This document shows, in pieces, positions 1 to 8,515 of a DNA stretch of 64,000 bases. The number at the start of each line of letters is the position of its first letter. Position 1 is the stretch's first letter. Under the pieces are notes generated by a model. That model was not told the DNA's origin and made no database searches. It worked only from the letters and a program-made list of their open reading frames with translations. This DNA is from Corylus avellana (lineage: Eukaryota; Streptophyta; Magnoliopsida; Fagales; Betulaceae). A program made the translations under genes and the position numbers. The DNA is taken from assembly GCF_901000735.1 (NCBI RefSeq), contig NC_081545.1:992001-1056000 (forward strand), read 5' to 3'.

Positions 1-1
1 A

Positions 2-403
2 GCGGCATATCTGGTTAAGGAACTTGATAAGCATAACTTAGTGCCAAATGCCACAACGTTTTCTGCCCTTATTTGTGGTCAGTGCATGAGAAAGAACTCC
101 GAGCGTGCCTTTCAAATATATAAAAGCATGTTAAGGAGTGGTTGCCATCCAAATGAACATACTTTCAAAATGTTGGTATCAACTTTATGCAAAAATGAGG
201 ACTTTGATGGAGCAGTCCAAGTCTTGAAGGAAATGTTTGAGAGATCAATGGCTCCTGATTCAGGCAGCTTATCTGAGATTTGCATTGGGCTTTGCCAGTG
301 TGGAAAAATTCAAGAGGCAAAGATGTTATGTAGTGAGATGGAAGCTAGAGGTCTTATGCCAGCAGGCTTTGACAAATCCGAAACCACCAACTTTGGTGCC
401 TAG
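2..403 (+). CDS. Pentatricopeptide-repeat (PPR) protein, C-terminal end (5' truncated by window edge)
   Basis: The reading frame is open from base 2 to the TAG at 401-403, so only the last ~133 residues are present. The helix-turn-helix PPR pattern is clear: TTFSALICGQCMRKNSERAF, then HTFKMLVSTLCKNEDFDGAV with VLKEMFERSMAPDS, then SLSEICIGLCQCGKIQEAKM with MEARGLMP, each close to 35 residues. These are P-type repeats with no visible E or DYW domain, so the protein most likely binds organellar RNA (processing or stability) rather than editing it. That role is family knowledge; the organelle cannot be judged because the N-terminal targeting peptide lies outside the window. An ATG at 41 is internal and not a plausible start. 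The gene marks the left border of the RLP cluster and is unrelated to it. Confidence 0.85.
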   Translation, partial: AAYLVKELDKHNLVPNATTFSALICGQCMRKNSERAFQIYKSMLRSGCHPNEHTFKMLVSTLCKNEDFDGAVQVLKEMFERSMAPDSGSLSEICIGLCQCGKIQEAKMLCSEMEARGLMPAGFDKSETTNFGA

Positions 404-1461
404 TATGAGAAGAAAGCATTTGGAGGTAAATGCTAAGGGTGTATGCACCTATGCTTTCCATGTAACTTATAAAGGTTGTGTTGTTGTAAATTGACCTCTT
501 CTTGCACCTGATCTCACCTTGTAACTTGTAAATCTTAGCTTTTAGTGGGAACTACTCTTTTTACTTTGAGAGCAAAACTAAAGCAAGCTGTATAATCTTC
601 CATTGTTTTATTTTTACTGTGAAAAGCAAGTATAATGATTTCTTACATTAAGGTTGCAAACTTGGTGCTCTGCTTCCTAAGATTATTGTGTTCTTTATTT
701 ACCTTTTATCAAGGTGGAGGTACTAGGACCATTTTTTCTGAATGGCACGAGGATGAATGGCAAAATTTTCCAGGTAGGATCACTTGTAGTTTGAAGTCTA
801 TTGCTGTCATCCAGGTGTTTAAGGACCATTTCATGATTAATTTTCAGATATTACAAGACTATTCCTTATCCTGGGGGAGCTATTGAGTCAATTTCTGGAG
901 TAACGGAAGTTCCTATTCACAACTCTGTAACTCCAGCTACTCCAACCTTGGCTACACCTAACCAAATCACCTTAACCTCTAGGAGGTAAGTTCAGTTCAG
1001 GAGGGGTTCACGTTAAGAAGCAAGGAGGCAAGGGCTCCAATAAAGGGGCCAGCAAGTCAAACTCTCCATGAAGGAGGTACGGTTCAGTTACTTTCCCTCT
1101 TTTTGCTCATGCATTTTGTTTGTTACAATATTAGGAGTCTAAACAATCCCATTGAACAAAAATAAGTCTAAAGTCTCCATCAAGGAGGTAGGGGTCAATA
1201 ACGCGAGGTGCGACTTTGGAATTTGTTCAGGTAATTTTTTGTTTTTGCATTTTTTTTTTTTGTCGACATATATTGGTGTTTTTCGGCACATATATATGTA
1301 TAGAATACTAGAAATAGCTCTAGATTCATGCAAGGTGATGATGATGGTTTCTCATCATCCCCATGGGAGCATGTTGTCAATTGCTTCTCTATTGGAGACT
1401 TCCCCTCGACAAGATGGATGGTGGTGGTCCCTATAAGAGCATATGTTTTGATTGCTTCTCA
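404..1461 (+). other. PPR downstream region with an unassigned exon-like segment (848-985)
   Basis: No complete gene is visible. Bases 716-773 read openly as a short peptide containing SEWHEDEWQNFPG and are followed by a GT at 774. Bases 848-985 are bounded by TTTTCAG and GTAAGT and read openly in one frame with YPGGAIESISGVTEVP and a threonine/proline-rich tail. The two pieces do not join in phase by the obvious GT-AG pair, so this may be an alternative 3' exon set, a decayed gene, or the 3' untranslated region of the PPR gene. I do not recognise the protein. The remainder to 1461 is AT-rich with no supported gene. Confidence 0.3.
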
Positions 1462-1565
1462 ACTGGAGACTTGCCCCACATTGGATAGAAATCATAATAG
1501 GATTCAATTGGAAACTTGTTCCACATTGGATAGCAACCATAATAGGATTCAATTCGAGACTTCCC
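1462..1565. repeat. 45-bp tandem repeat, about 2.3 copies
   Basis: Units start at 1462, 1507 and 1552 and share the core CACATTGGATAG...CATAATAGGATTCA; the third unit is partial. The period is a multiple of three and stays open as a 15-residue repeat (LETC-LD-NHNRIQ), but no start, splice context or homologous family supports a protein. Confidence 0.6.
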
Positions 1566-1631
1566 AAAATATTCATCTCTCCAACACTTCAAACTGGGTA
1601 ATCGTTTGACCCTTTTTTTTTTTTTTTTTTA

Positions 1632-1860
1632 ATTGTAATTGTACCAAACTGATCCTTAGGTGTCAAAACTATCTTAAAGATCCATGGAGTAAGCTATTTC
1701 TCCAAAATGGTCCCCACCGTTAGCTGTTTGACCGAAACCATTAACACTCGACATAACTAATAACCTAGTCTATTGTAAAATAAAGTTTTTACCTTCAAAG
1801 TTAAAAAATAAAAAAGTGGTCACCCCTCCGTAGGGTGGGGTGGTCAGCCACCTTTCCCCG
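1632..1860. mobile_element. Truncated foldback element with GC-rich core (left half only)
   Basis: An AT-rich arm runs into a core with CACCCCTCC and GGGTGGGGTGGTCAGCCACC, the same style of core found in the intact foldback elements at 33498, 40353, 55098 and 55925. No matching right arm follows: sequence switches at 1861 to the RLP 3'-flank repeat. It is probably half an element cut by the duplication that brought in that flank. The superfamily is not assignable from this half. Confidence 0.4.
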
Positions 1861-1861
1861 T

Positions 1862-2188
1862 TACATTGTTGAAGGTTTACCTTTACACAGTTTGCTGATA
1901 CATTCATCAATGGTTTCTAATTTACACGACACAAACTAGGAATAGAGCCAACAAACAAACAAGATTGTTTAATATATGGAAAAAAAAAAAAAAAAAAAAA
2001 AACATACACAACAGATGCAAACTCACACACAAATAGTAAGACATTACATTGAAATTTGTATACGCTTACAATTCCATCAAGCATCCTATAATAATGCTAG
2101 AAACATAGACATTTATACTTTTCCAAAACAATTTATTTAACTAAATTCAAATGTATGGCCTTCTCCAATTGACCATTCTGCAAGTTTG
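1862..2188 (-). repeat. RLP 3'-flank repeat, copy 1
   Basis: This is the downstream flank of an RLP gene on the minus strand, recognised by GAAGGTTTACCTTTACACA, TTCATCAATGGTTTCTAAT and the A-rich tract at 1980-2002. The same flank recurs at 2405-2696, 13975-14305, 35285-35610 and 45235-45561, each time directly downstream of an RLP C-terminus. It probably contains 3' UTR sequence and polyadenylation signals. Confidence 0.55.
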
Positions 2189-2376
2189 CTACATCTTTCC
2201 AAAAATCTTCACAAACCAACCATACTTCCTTGTAATAACAATTTGCCCAATAACAACTCCGATAACAAATCCACATCCATACCCTATGACAACTACTTTC
2301 CACCCAAATTCAAATGGAGACTCTAAGCTTTGATTCTCTTCATTGAGTAATCTCACCCAACTCACTGACTTAGATC
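2189..2376 (-). pseudogene. RLP C-terminal remnant with an opposite-strand LRR scrap
   Basis: On the minus strand 2189-2335 encodes the conserved RLP end: glutamate-rich juxtamembrane segment, FEFGWKVVVIGYGCGFVIG and a short basic tail with a stop. Upstream coding sequence is missing. At 2342-2376 the sequence switches strand and reads LSNLTQLTDLD on the plus strand, a piece of a mid-ectodomain LRR. This is therefore a rearranged scrap formed by deletion plus inversion. It lies just downstream of RLP1 and looks like the leftover of a tandem neighbour. Confidence 0.6.
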
Positions 2377-2696
2377 TAATCAGCTTAAGTTTCTCATGCG
2401 TGGGTTCAAATCAGCTTGTTGAAGGTTAACCTTTACACACTTTTCTGATTCATTCATCAATGGTTTCTAATATAAGGAAAAAAAAAAAAAAACAAAAAAC
2501 AAAAACAAAAACATGCACAACGGATGCAAACTCACACACAAATAGTAAGATATTACATTGAAATTTGTATATGCTTACAATTCCATCAAGCACCCTATAA
2601 TCATGCTAGAAACATAGACATTTATACTTTTCTAAAACATTTTATTTAACTAAATTCAAATTTATGGCCTTCTCCAGTCACCATTTTTTGAGTTTG
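2377..2696 (-). repeat. RLP 3'-flank repeat, copy 2 (RLP1 downstream region)
   Basis: Downstream flank of RLP1, homologous to 1862-2188 and to the flanks of RLP3, the chimera and the truncated RLP at 45562. It contains an A-rich tract at 2476-2512 and short conserved blocks. No gene is seen. Confidence 0.5.
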
Positions 2697-5600
2697 CTAC
2701 ATCTTTCCAAAAATCTTCACAAACAAACCATACTTCCTTGTAATAACAATTTTCCCAATAACAACTCCTATAACAAATCCACATCCATACCCTATGGCAA
2801 CCACTTTCCACCCAAATTCAAATGGAGATGAGGAGCATTGATTCTCTTCGAAGGGATAAGGTGGAGTTGGAGTGTAATTGAAATCTCCACATTTCTTTGA
2901 TAGCGGGCTTCCACACAATCTTGGATTACCTCCAAATGAATTCTTTTGAAATGTGTCGAATTGATTTCCACGTGGTATAGCTCCTGTGAGACGGTTGTTG
3001 GAGACATTGAAATATTCAAGAGAAAAGAGTTGGGTTAATTGTGCTGGTATCTCTCCAAATAACTTGTTTTGGGAAAGGTCCATTGATTCTAGGTTTGTCA
3101 AGTTCCCTAAAGATGGTGGGATATGACCAATGAGTGCATTATTGGATAGATTTAGCGAATGAAGTCCTTTAAGACTCCCCACAAGTTCTGGAATTTCGCC
3201 ATCAAATCTATTGCCTGAGAGATCAATGACCCTAAACACATCTAGGATTTTCTCATATTTCAACGTTATGCCTTTGTATGAAATTGTGATTGTGCATTGG
3301 ATAGAGCTACCAAACCCATCTCTTCTAGAATTCACCTCCATGTATTTCAATTCATTTGCACCAACAACTTTCATGGCATTCCAATGTCGGAAATACTCTG
3401 TGGGCAAATTTCCAGAGAAATTATTTTGAGAGAGATCAATGATATGCAACTCAGGGAATGTATCGTTGATTTCAAAACTCTTTATTGAACCTTGGAATGC
3501 ATTAGAACGGAGGACAAGAACCTTCAACCGAGAAAGAATTCCCAACCAAAAGGGAAAGGTATCATTGATCTGATTGTTACCAACATGAAGATACTCAAGC
3601 ATCAGACAGTTGGCCATGGATCTTGGTAACTGACCTTGGACTTGGTTTTCACTTAAGTCAATCACCGTTAAGTTGTTCCCCATTGCCCATGTTTTTGGGA
3701 TGGTGCCATGAAAGCTGTTGCTTCGTAGTTGAAGTATTGACAAAGGAGGACTGAAGTTTCCTAAACATGGATGAAGCTTTCCACTCAAGTTGTTATAGGA
3801 CAAATCAAGTACTTCAAGTGAACTCAGATTGCAAACCAACCCGGAGGGAAAGGTGCCATTGATCTGATTGTTACTAACATTAAGATATCGTAGCATCATA
3901 CAGTTAGCCATTGATCTGGGAAGCTGACCTTGTAATTGGTTTTCACTTAAATCAATCATCCATAAGCTGCTTCGCTTTGCCCATGTTTTTGGGATGGTGC
4001 CACGGAAGTTGTTGCTTCGAAGTTGAAGTATTTCCAAAGAACTGGAGTTTCCTAAACATGAGTGAAGCATGCCACTCAAGTTGTTATAGGACAAATCAAG
4101 GTAATAAAGTGAACTGAGATTGCAAATCAACGGTGACATTTCTCTTATCAAGTTCCTTTGAACTCGATAATACTGGATAGATGGTGGTGGAATTGGGAGT
4201 GATCCTTGCAGCTTGTTATTGTCTAGAGATAAAGAAGTTAGATTAGACCATGGGAGAACAACCGGAGGTTGTTCAAAGCCTATTAGAAAATTGTTAGAAA
4301 GGATTATAGTGTCAAGAGATTCTCTACTTGCATTATACATCCATCTCGGTACTAGGCCATCAAGATTGTTGCCTCCTAGATTGAGCCAACTCAATTTGTT
4401 TTGGCTGTGTAAGAAATCTGGGAACTTCCGTAAGTTGCAAGAAGCCAATTCTAGAGTGTGAAACTGTGGATGAGTATCATTTGAGTTGGCCTTGGTTAGC
4501 AATGTCAAATTATTGGATGATAGCCTAAGCACACTTAAACTTTTGATCTTAAGAAACATGTCAAACTCCAATGTCCCACTCAATTTATTGTATGAAAGGT
4601 CCAGAAAAGTTAGTTGAGTGAGGTTAGCAAAGACGGAAGAAGGGATGTGGCCTGTAAGAGTGTTTCTTGACAGATCCAGGTAAGTGAGTTGGGTGAGATT
4701 ACTCAATGAAGGTGGGAGCAATGTCAAATTGTTGGATGATAGCCTAAGCACACTTAAACTTTTGATCTTATGAAACATGTCAAACTCCATTGTCCCACTC
4801 AATTTATTGTATGAAAGATCCAGAAGAGTTAGTTGAGTGAGGTTAGCAAAGACGGAAGAAGGGATGTGGCCTGTAAGATTGTTTCTTGAAAGATCTAAGT
4901 AAGTGAGTTGGGTGAGATTACTCAATGAAGGTGGGATAGATCTAACTGAAGCAAAAAAAGTTGTTCGTCTGATACTTAGCACCTGAAGGGGATTGCCTAG
5001 GTGAAATTCAGGCAAATGACCAGTGAGATTCGGATTCCATCCTATCCTAAGATCCCGTAGGTTTGGTAGCTGAAAAATTCTTGTTGGGAATTCCCCATGC
5101 AATTCACAATTTTCTAGATGTAGTGTTGTCAAAGAAGATAAATTTACCAAACTTTCAGGTATAGAGGACGAGAAATTGATGTCAGAGAGTAAAAGCTCTT
5201 CCAGGGTAGTGAAGTTTTGAACTAGACTTCTGAATTCACTTAGAGTATATAAACCATAATTAAGAGTCAGATCGATGGAAGACAGCTTGTTGAGATGTGA
5301 GAGCTCTGAGGGGATTTGTCCAGAAAACAAAGAGTAGGAGAGGTTCAGATAGGTTAACCTCAAAAAATTGCCAATTTTGAATGGGATTTGAGAGTCGTTG
5401 AAGTCATTATCAGCAAGATTAAGCCTTTGAAGTTGAAGAAGGCGGAAGAGGCTGTTGCTGGAATAAATAGAACCATAGAGAAAGCTGCTACTGAGGTCAA
5501 GGCCAATCACATGACCCGTGTCCTCATTGCAATCAACCCCATCCCATGAGCAGCAATCACTATTCCCTCCTTCTAGACTCCATGATGCAACATCCTTAGG

Positions 5601-5792
5601 ATACCCAGAAGGATCAGCAGAAGCAGACTTGTTTAGGATAAAGCTATCCTTGAATTGCAACAAGGCAGATCTCTCATCATCATGACAAAGTGGCTGCAAA
5701 GAAGACAAAGAGGCAATGAGTAAAACAAGGAACAATATTGAGAGAAGAAAAAGGAAGCGCACGAATATGAAGCGATACAAATAGGTATCCAT
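2697..5792 (-). CDS. LRR receptor-like protein, Cf-9/RLP type (RLP1), intact, 1031 aa
   Basis: Single-exon gene for a cell-surface immune-type receptor without kinase. Residues 1-33 form a signal peptide; the cysteine cap follows (PLCHDDERSALLQFKDSF, then CCSWDGVDCN near 80-89). LRRs of the extracellular xxLxxLxxLxLxxNxLxGxIP type run to about 800, a non-LRR island spans about 800-850, four more LRRs follow, then the LCGSPLSKKCG cap (about 960-969). A glutamate-containing juxtamembrane stretch precedes a transmembrane helix (about 995-1017) with GxxxG spacing (GFVIGVVIG), and the tail RKYGLFVKIFGKM. In this family GxxxG mediates pairing with SOBIR1. Two internal duplications are visible: 73 residues (287-359 and 360-432) and 97 residues (557-653 and 654-750). 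The start is set by signal peptide position and agreement with the paralogues. The ligand is unknown. Confidence 0.93.
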   Translation of the reverse strand: MDTYLYRFIFVRFLFLLSILFLVLLIASLSSLQPLCHDDERSALLQFKDSFILNKSASADPSGYPKDVASWSLEGGNSDCCSWDGVDCNEDTGHVIGLDLSSSFLYGSIYSSNSLFRLLQLQRLNLADNDFNDSQIPFKIGNFLRLTYLNLSYSLFSGQIPSELSHLNKLSSIDLTLNYGLYTLSEFRSLVQNFTTLEELLLSDINFSSSIPESLVNLSSLTTLHLENCELHGEFPTRIFQLPNLRDLRIGWNPNLTGHLPEFHLGNPLQVLSIRRTTFFASVRSIPPSLSNLTQLTYLDLSRNNLTGHIPSSVFANLTQLTLLDLSYNKLSGTMEFDMFHKIKSLSVLRLSSNNLTLLPPSLSNLTQLTYLDLSRNTLTGHIPSSVFANLTQLTFLDLSYNKLSGTLEFDMFLKIKSLSVLRLSSNNLTLLTKANSNDTHPQFHTLELASCNLRKFPDFLHSQNKLSWLNLGGNNLDGLVPRWMYNASRESLDTIILSNNFLIGFEQPPVVLPWSNLTSLSLDNNKLQGSLPIPPPSIQYYRVQRNLIREMSPLICNLSSLYYLDLSYNNLSGMLHSCLGNSSSLEILQLRSNNFRGTIPKTWAKRSSLWMIDLSENQLQGQLPRSMANCMMLRYLNVSNNQINGTFPSGLVCNLSSLEVLDLSYNNLSGKLHPCLGNFSPPLSILQLRSNSFHGTIPKTWAMGNNLTVIDLSENQVQGQLPRSMANCLMLEYLHVGNNQINDTFPFWLGILSRLKVLVLRSNAFQGSIKSFEINDTFPELHIIDLSQNNFSGNLPTEYFRHWNAMKVVGANELKYMEVNSRRDGFGSSIQCTITISYKGITLKYEKILDVFRVIDLSGNRFDGEIPELVGSLKGLHSLNLSNNALIGHIPPSLGNLTNLESMDLSQNKLFGEIPAQLTQLFSLEYFNVSNNRLTGAIPRGNQFDTFQKNSFGGNPRLCGSPLSKKCGDFNYTPTPPYPFEENQCSSSPFEFGWKVVAIGYGCGFVIGVVIGKIVITRKYGLFVKIFGKM

Positions 5793-5837
5793 GATGTTTT
5801 AGTATGTTTTTGGCTGTTTAATTTGATGAGGCCAGCT

Positions 5838-5863
5838 GAACTACAAGTGAAGGGGGTTTTATA
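5838..5863 (-). promoter_or_regulatory. RLP1 core promoter (TATA box plus shared downstream motif)
   Basis: On the minus strand TATAAAA (5857-5863) is followed by CCCCCTTCACTTGTAGTTC, about 65 bp before the ATG. The same arrangement precedes RLP2, RLP3, RLP4 and RLP5, and the 5' leader after it is also conserved. This suggests a TATA box and transcription start region kept across the cluster. Confidence 0.6.
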
Positions 5864-5869
5864 GAGTAG

Positions 5870-6252
5870 GAAGGATATACGTATGCTTTACATAAGTTGG
5901 AGACTCCAAATGGAATTTTAAAAAAGTGTGACTAATTAGATGCTTCCATTATTATTGAGTACATTACGATTTCACATCATGTCACATGAAGGCCCTAGCT
6001 GTTTGGTGGTTTAACTTTCACACTTAATTAATTTATCAAGCCTTGTTTTCTCATTGCTTTTGCATGCTTTTCTTTGTCTTCCACTTGCTACTTAGTTAGG
6101 TGGCCACAGTTTTCCCATTGCTTTTGCTTTTCTATGTCTTCCACTTGCTATCAAATTACAGTGAACGTCCAAAAACCAAACTTAAAAAATAAATACACAG
6201 ATAATGAAAAGAACGTAAACTTTTTTTTTGGGTCATGAATGCCTAATCCTTT
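5870..6252 (-). repeat. RLP upstream flank, duplicated at 42276-42780
   Basis: Distal upstream region of RLP1. Blocks such as GACTAATTAGATGCTTCC and CATGTCACATGAAGGCCC recur at 42300-42440, where no RLP gene follows. The segment ending near 6245 (CAGTGAACGTCCAAAAACC) recurs at 11440 and 42690. No gene is seen. Confidence 0.5.
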
Positions 6253-7336
6253 TATTGTTGACATAACGTGTTATAAGTAGTTTAATTTTTTGGTTTTTTA
6301 GTGTATGACATTTAAAAAAAAAAAAAACGACTTCATATTTGTTACATTAACCGTCTTAACTGAGTGTGAACAATAGCAATATCAAAAAATAAAAGGTGTT
6401 TTGTTTGCTCTTTATGGGCCCAATCCAAACTATTACAAAATCAGCTTGTGGAAAAAAGATTAAAAAAAAAAAAAAAAGAACTGCAATAGTACTTTTTTAG
6501 TTTGAAAGGAAATATTGTCATTTGAGTGTAAGTTGAGAGAATGAGCATAGTTTTCTCATACTCTAAATTGATAAATGATATTGCTTCAATCTTAGAATGA
6601 GCAGTCCTATTATAAAATGCTGTTACCGTTTGTCCTCACCCTTTGATGCTTTGAGATTAATTTGTCACTCATGATGATCGGATTTAGTACGCCTCCAATC
6701 CAAATGAGGTGTTAGAGGGATGAGGGAGATAAGTCAAGGTGTCACTCTCTCCTTCCAAGTCCTGCGAAGACTTCTCGATCATGATGTGTTTATCTTTCTT
6801 CTTCCAAGTCTTCCCTTGGGTAAACTACGCGGATTAGATATTGATCTGTCTTGAATTATTGGTTGTCAGACAACATGTACTTATATATAGATGATGATTT
6901 CTTCAGAAAATGATTGGTGGCGGGCGGGTATCCTCAAAAGCAAATATCTATAAAGATTGATTTTTTGTTGGTTGTGGGTGGACTCCTTCCAAAGACTGCC
7001 AACTGGATCTTCAACCTCCCAATTAAATACGATTAGTCAGATTTGCCGTAGGCGACCCGTCTGCATGGTTCAGTCTTGATAAGTTCCTCATCTACCATTT
7101 TCTTCCATCTTCAACGTAGATGTTATTATCCATGTCAGCATCAAGGTCCTTTTTCCACATGAATGTCCATAAGCATGTTTGAATCTTCTACTTGCCAATT
7201 ACAACTATCCATCATTTGGATACCTATTGTTGACCAAATATCACCCACGAAAGAAATGGGATATCCAATTTACGAAGAAAAGGAAATAAATCAATGAATG
7301 GAACGGTTTCCTTCTCTCCTTGCCACTACTACACAA

Positions 7337-7359
7337 ACTGCAAGTGAAGGTCTTTTATA
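7337..7359 (-). promoter_or_regulatory. Orphan RLP-like core promoter
   Basis: The minus strand carries TATAAAA (7353-7359) followed by GACCTTCACTTGCAGTTT, close to the motif in front of the RLP genes. No RLP coding sequence follows on that strand. It is probably the remnant of a deleted family member; activity is unknown. Confidence 0.35.
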
Positions 7360-7479
7360 GCCTTGTAAGGATATAAGCATTGCAGAAGTTTGTAGACCTA
7401 ATAATTCTCCTCGCTCAGCCAATATCTGAATGATGATCACTAGAATTTCAACGTGTGTGATTCATATGCTTCCTAAGGA

Positions 7480-7773
7480 TTCTTAGAATATATGAAAAAT
7501 ATATAATATTTTTCGTATATTTTATAATTATGTTGATATTGAAATATTCTATATTTATTGTTGAATTGTAATCAAAAATTGGGATTGTAATTAAATCAAT
7601 GGGATTTGATTATTATAATTATATTTATACATTACCTTATAAATAATGACCATTGTATTGTAGAAAAAATCAAGTTAATGAGCACAATGTAGCTCTTAGG
7701 AGCATTTGGAGGGGTGGACATAAGTGTCTAACACCAAGCCACCCATAAATTCTTTATGCTATTTTTTAACGCC
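7480..7773 (+). mobile_element. Possible solo or truncated LTR of a Copia-type retrotransposon
   Basis: The segment has an LTR-like build: AT-rich U3-like part, a TATA-type box in CCTTATAAATAATG, CCATTGTATTGTAG shortly after, and an end at CGCCCAACA. A second copy is at 19690-19981. No 5' TG boundary, target-site duplication, primer-binding site or gag/pol coding is visible, so the call is tentative. Confidence 0.3.
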
Positions 7774-7818
7774 CAACAAATTTTAAGCTATTAGAAATGT
7801 TGGGTGTATACATATATA

Positions 7819-7918
7819 NNNNNNNNNNNNNNNNNNNNNNNNNNNNNNNNNNNNNNNNNNNNNNNNNNNNNNNNNNNNNNNNNNNNNNNNNNNNNNNNNN
7901 NNNNNNNNNNNNNNNNNN
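7819..7918. other. Assembly gap of exactly 100 N
   Basis: A run of 100 N, the conventional placeholder for a gap of unknown size. It cuts the 6253-7818 duplicate where the partner block continues. Confidence 0.98.
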
Positions 7919-8464
7919 TCATGTCTAGAGATTGCACATTCAAATCTTAACGAATAGAGAAAAAGAAGAAAACACAAACACACACACACACACACACTGG
8001 AAACGAAGGCAACAGAAACATGCATATGGATTAATTGATTACTTTAATTATTGCAGAAAATAGGTTCGATGGATGAATATAAAGATGGTTGGCCTTGTAT
8101 AATTACCATTAATACAAGCAGTCATCATTTATTTACAAGATAACACAAAATGGTTCTCTTTACGTCTCTCTCTTGTTGACTTGGCCCTCATACAATATTT
8201 TCTGGAAATTACAAGGCATTTTGGATCCTTGAACAAAAGCACATGGGGCGTTAGCCCGTACGTCTCTTTGTATGATATTTTCATAGGAAGGAAGAAGGTG
8301 CTTTCGCTTAGGAGTACCTTTTCTACTCCAAACTCAGAAAAGTCTTACGCAAAAAAGACAGGTGGTCCAGCTTCCAGATGAGGTTAAAAGTTAATAATTG
8401 CTTCAAACCGCGTTTCCACCGACTACACATGATTTTCATCAACAATAAGTGAAAAAGCAACGCT
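7919..8464 (+). other. RLP2 upstream region
   Basis: Intergenic. Contains a CA microsatellite (about 7973-7997) and sequence similar to the distal upstream flanks of RLP3 (17640-18070), for example TTACAAGATAA and CTTTTTCTACTCCA-like blocks in opposite orientation. No gene is seen before the RLP2 promoter. Confidence 0.4.
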
Positions 8465-8490
8465 TATAAAAGCCCTTCACTTGTAGTTCT
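8465..8490 (+). promoter_or_regulatory. RLP2 core promoter
   Basis: TATAAAAG at 8465-8472 is followed by CCCTTCACTTGTAGTTC, the motif shared with RLP1, RLP3, RLP4 and RLP5. The ATG at 8516 lies 44 bp beyond the TATA box, and the leader is shorter than in the other copies. Confidence 0.6.
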
Positions 8491-8515
8491 TTCTTTATCA
8501 AAAGAGCAGTAAAAG

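Larger units (their letters stand above)
6253..7818. repeat. 1.57-kb segmental duplicate, copy 1 (partner 18456-20021)
   Basis: The block begins TATTGTTGACATAACGTG and runs to the 7819 gap. It aligns in direct orientation and almost without interruption with 18456-20021. It carries no gene. It includes a minus-strand orphan RLP-like promoter (7341-7359) and an LTR-like tail (about 7480-7773). Because the partner continues beyond 20021, the assembly gap here probably hides further duplicated sequence. Confidence 0.7.

Noticed and set aside
1462..1565. CRISPR-like array
   Set aside because: Only 2.3 contiguous units without spacers, in a plant nuclear context.
4213..4461. Antisense frames inside RLP genes (also 26601, 48358, 36125, 37286, 37622, 37874)
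   Set aside because: Shadows of LRR coding on the opposite strand; their conservation follows from the sense protein.
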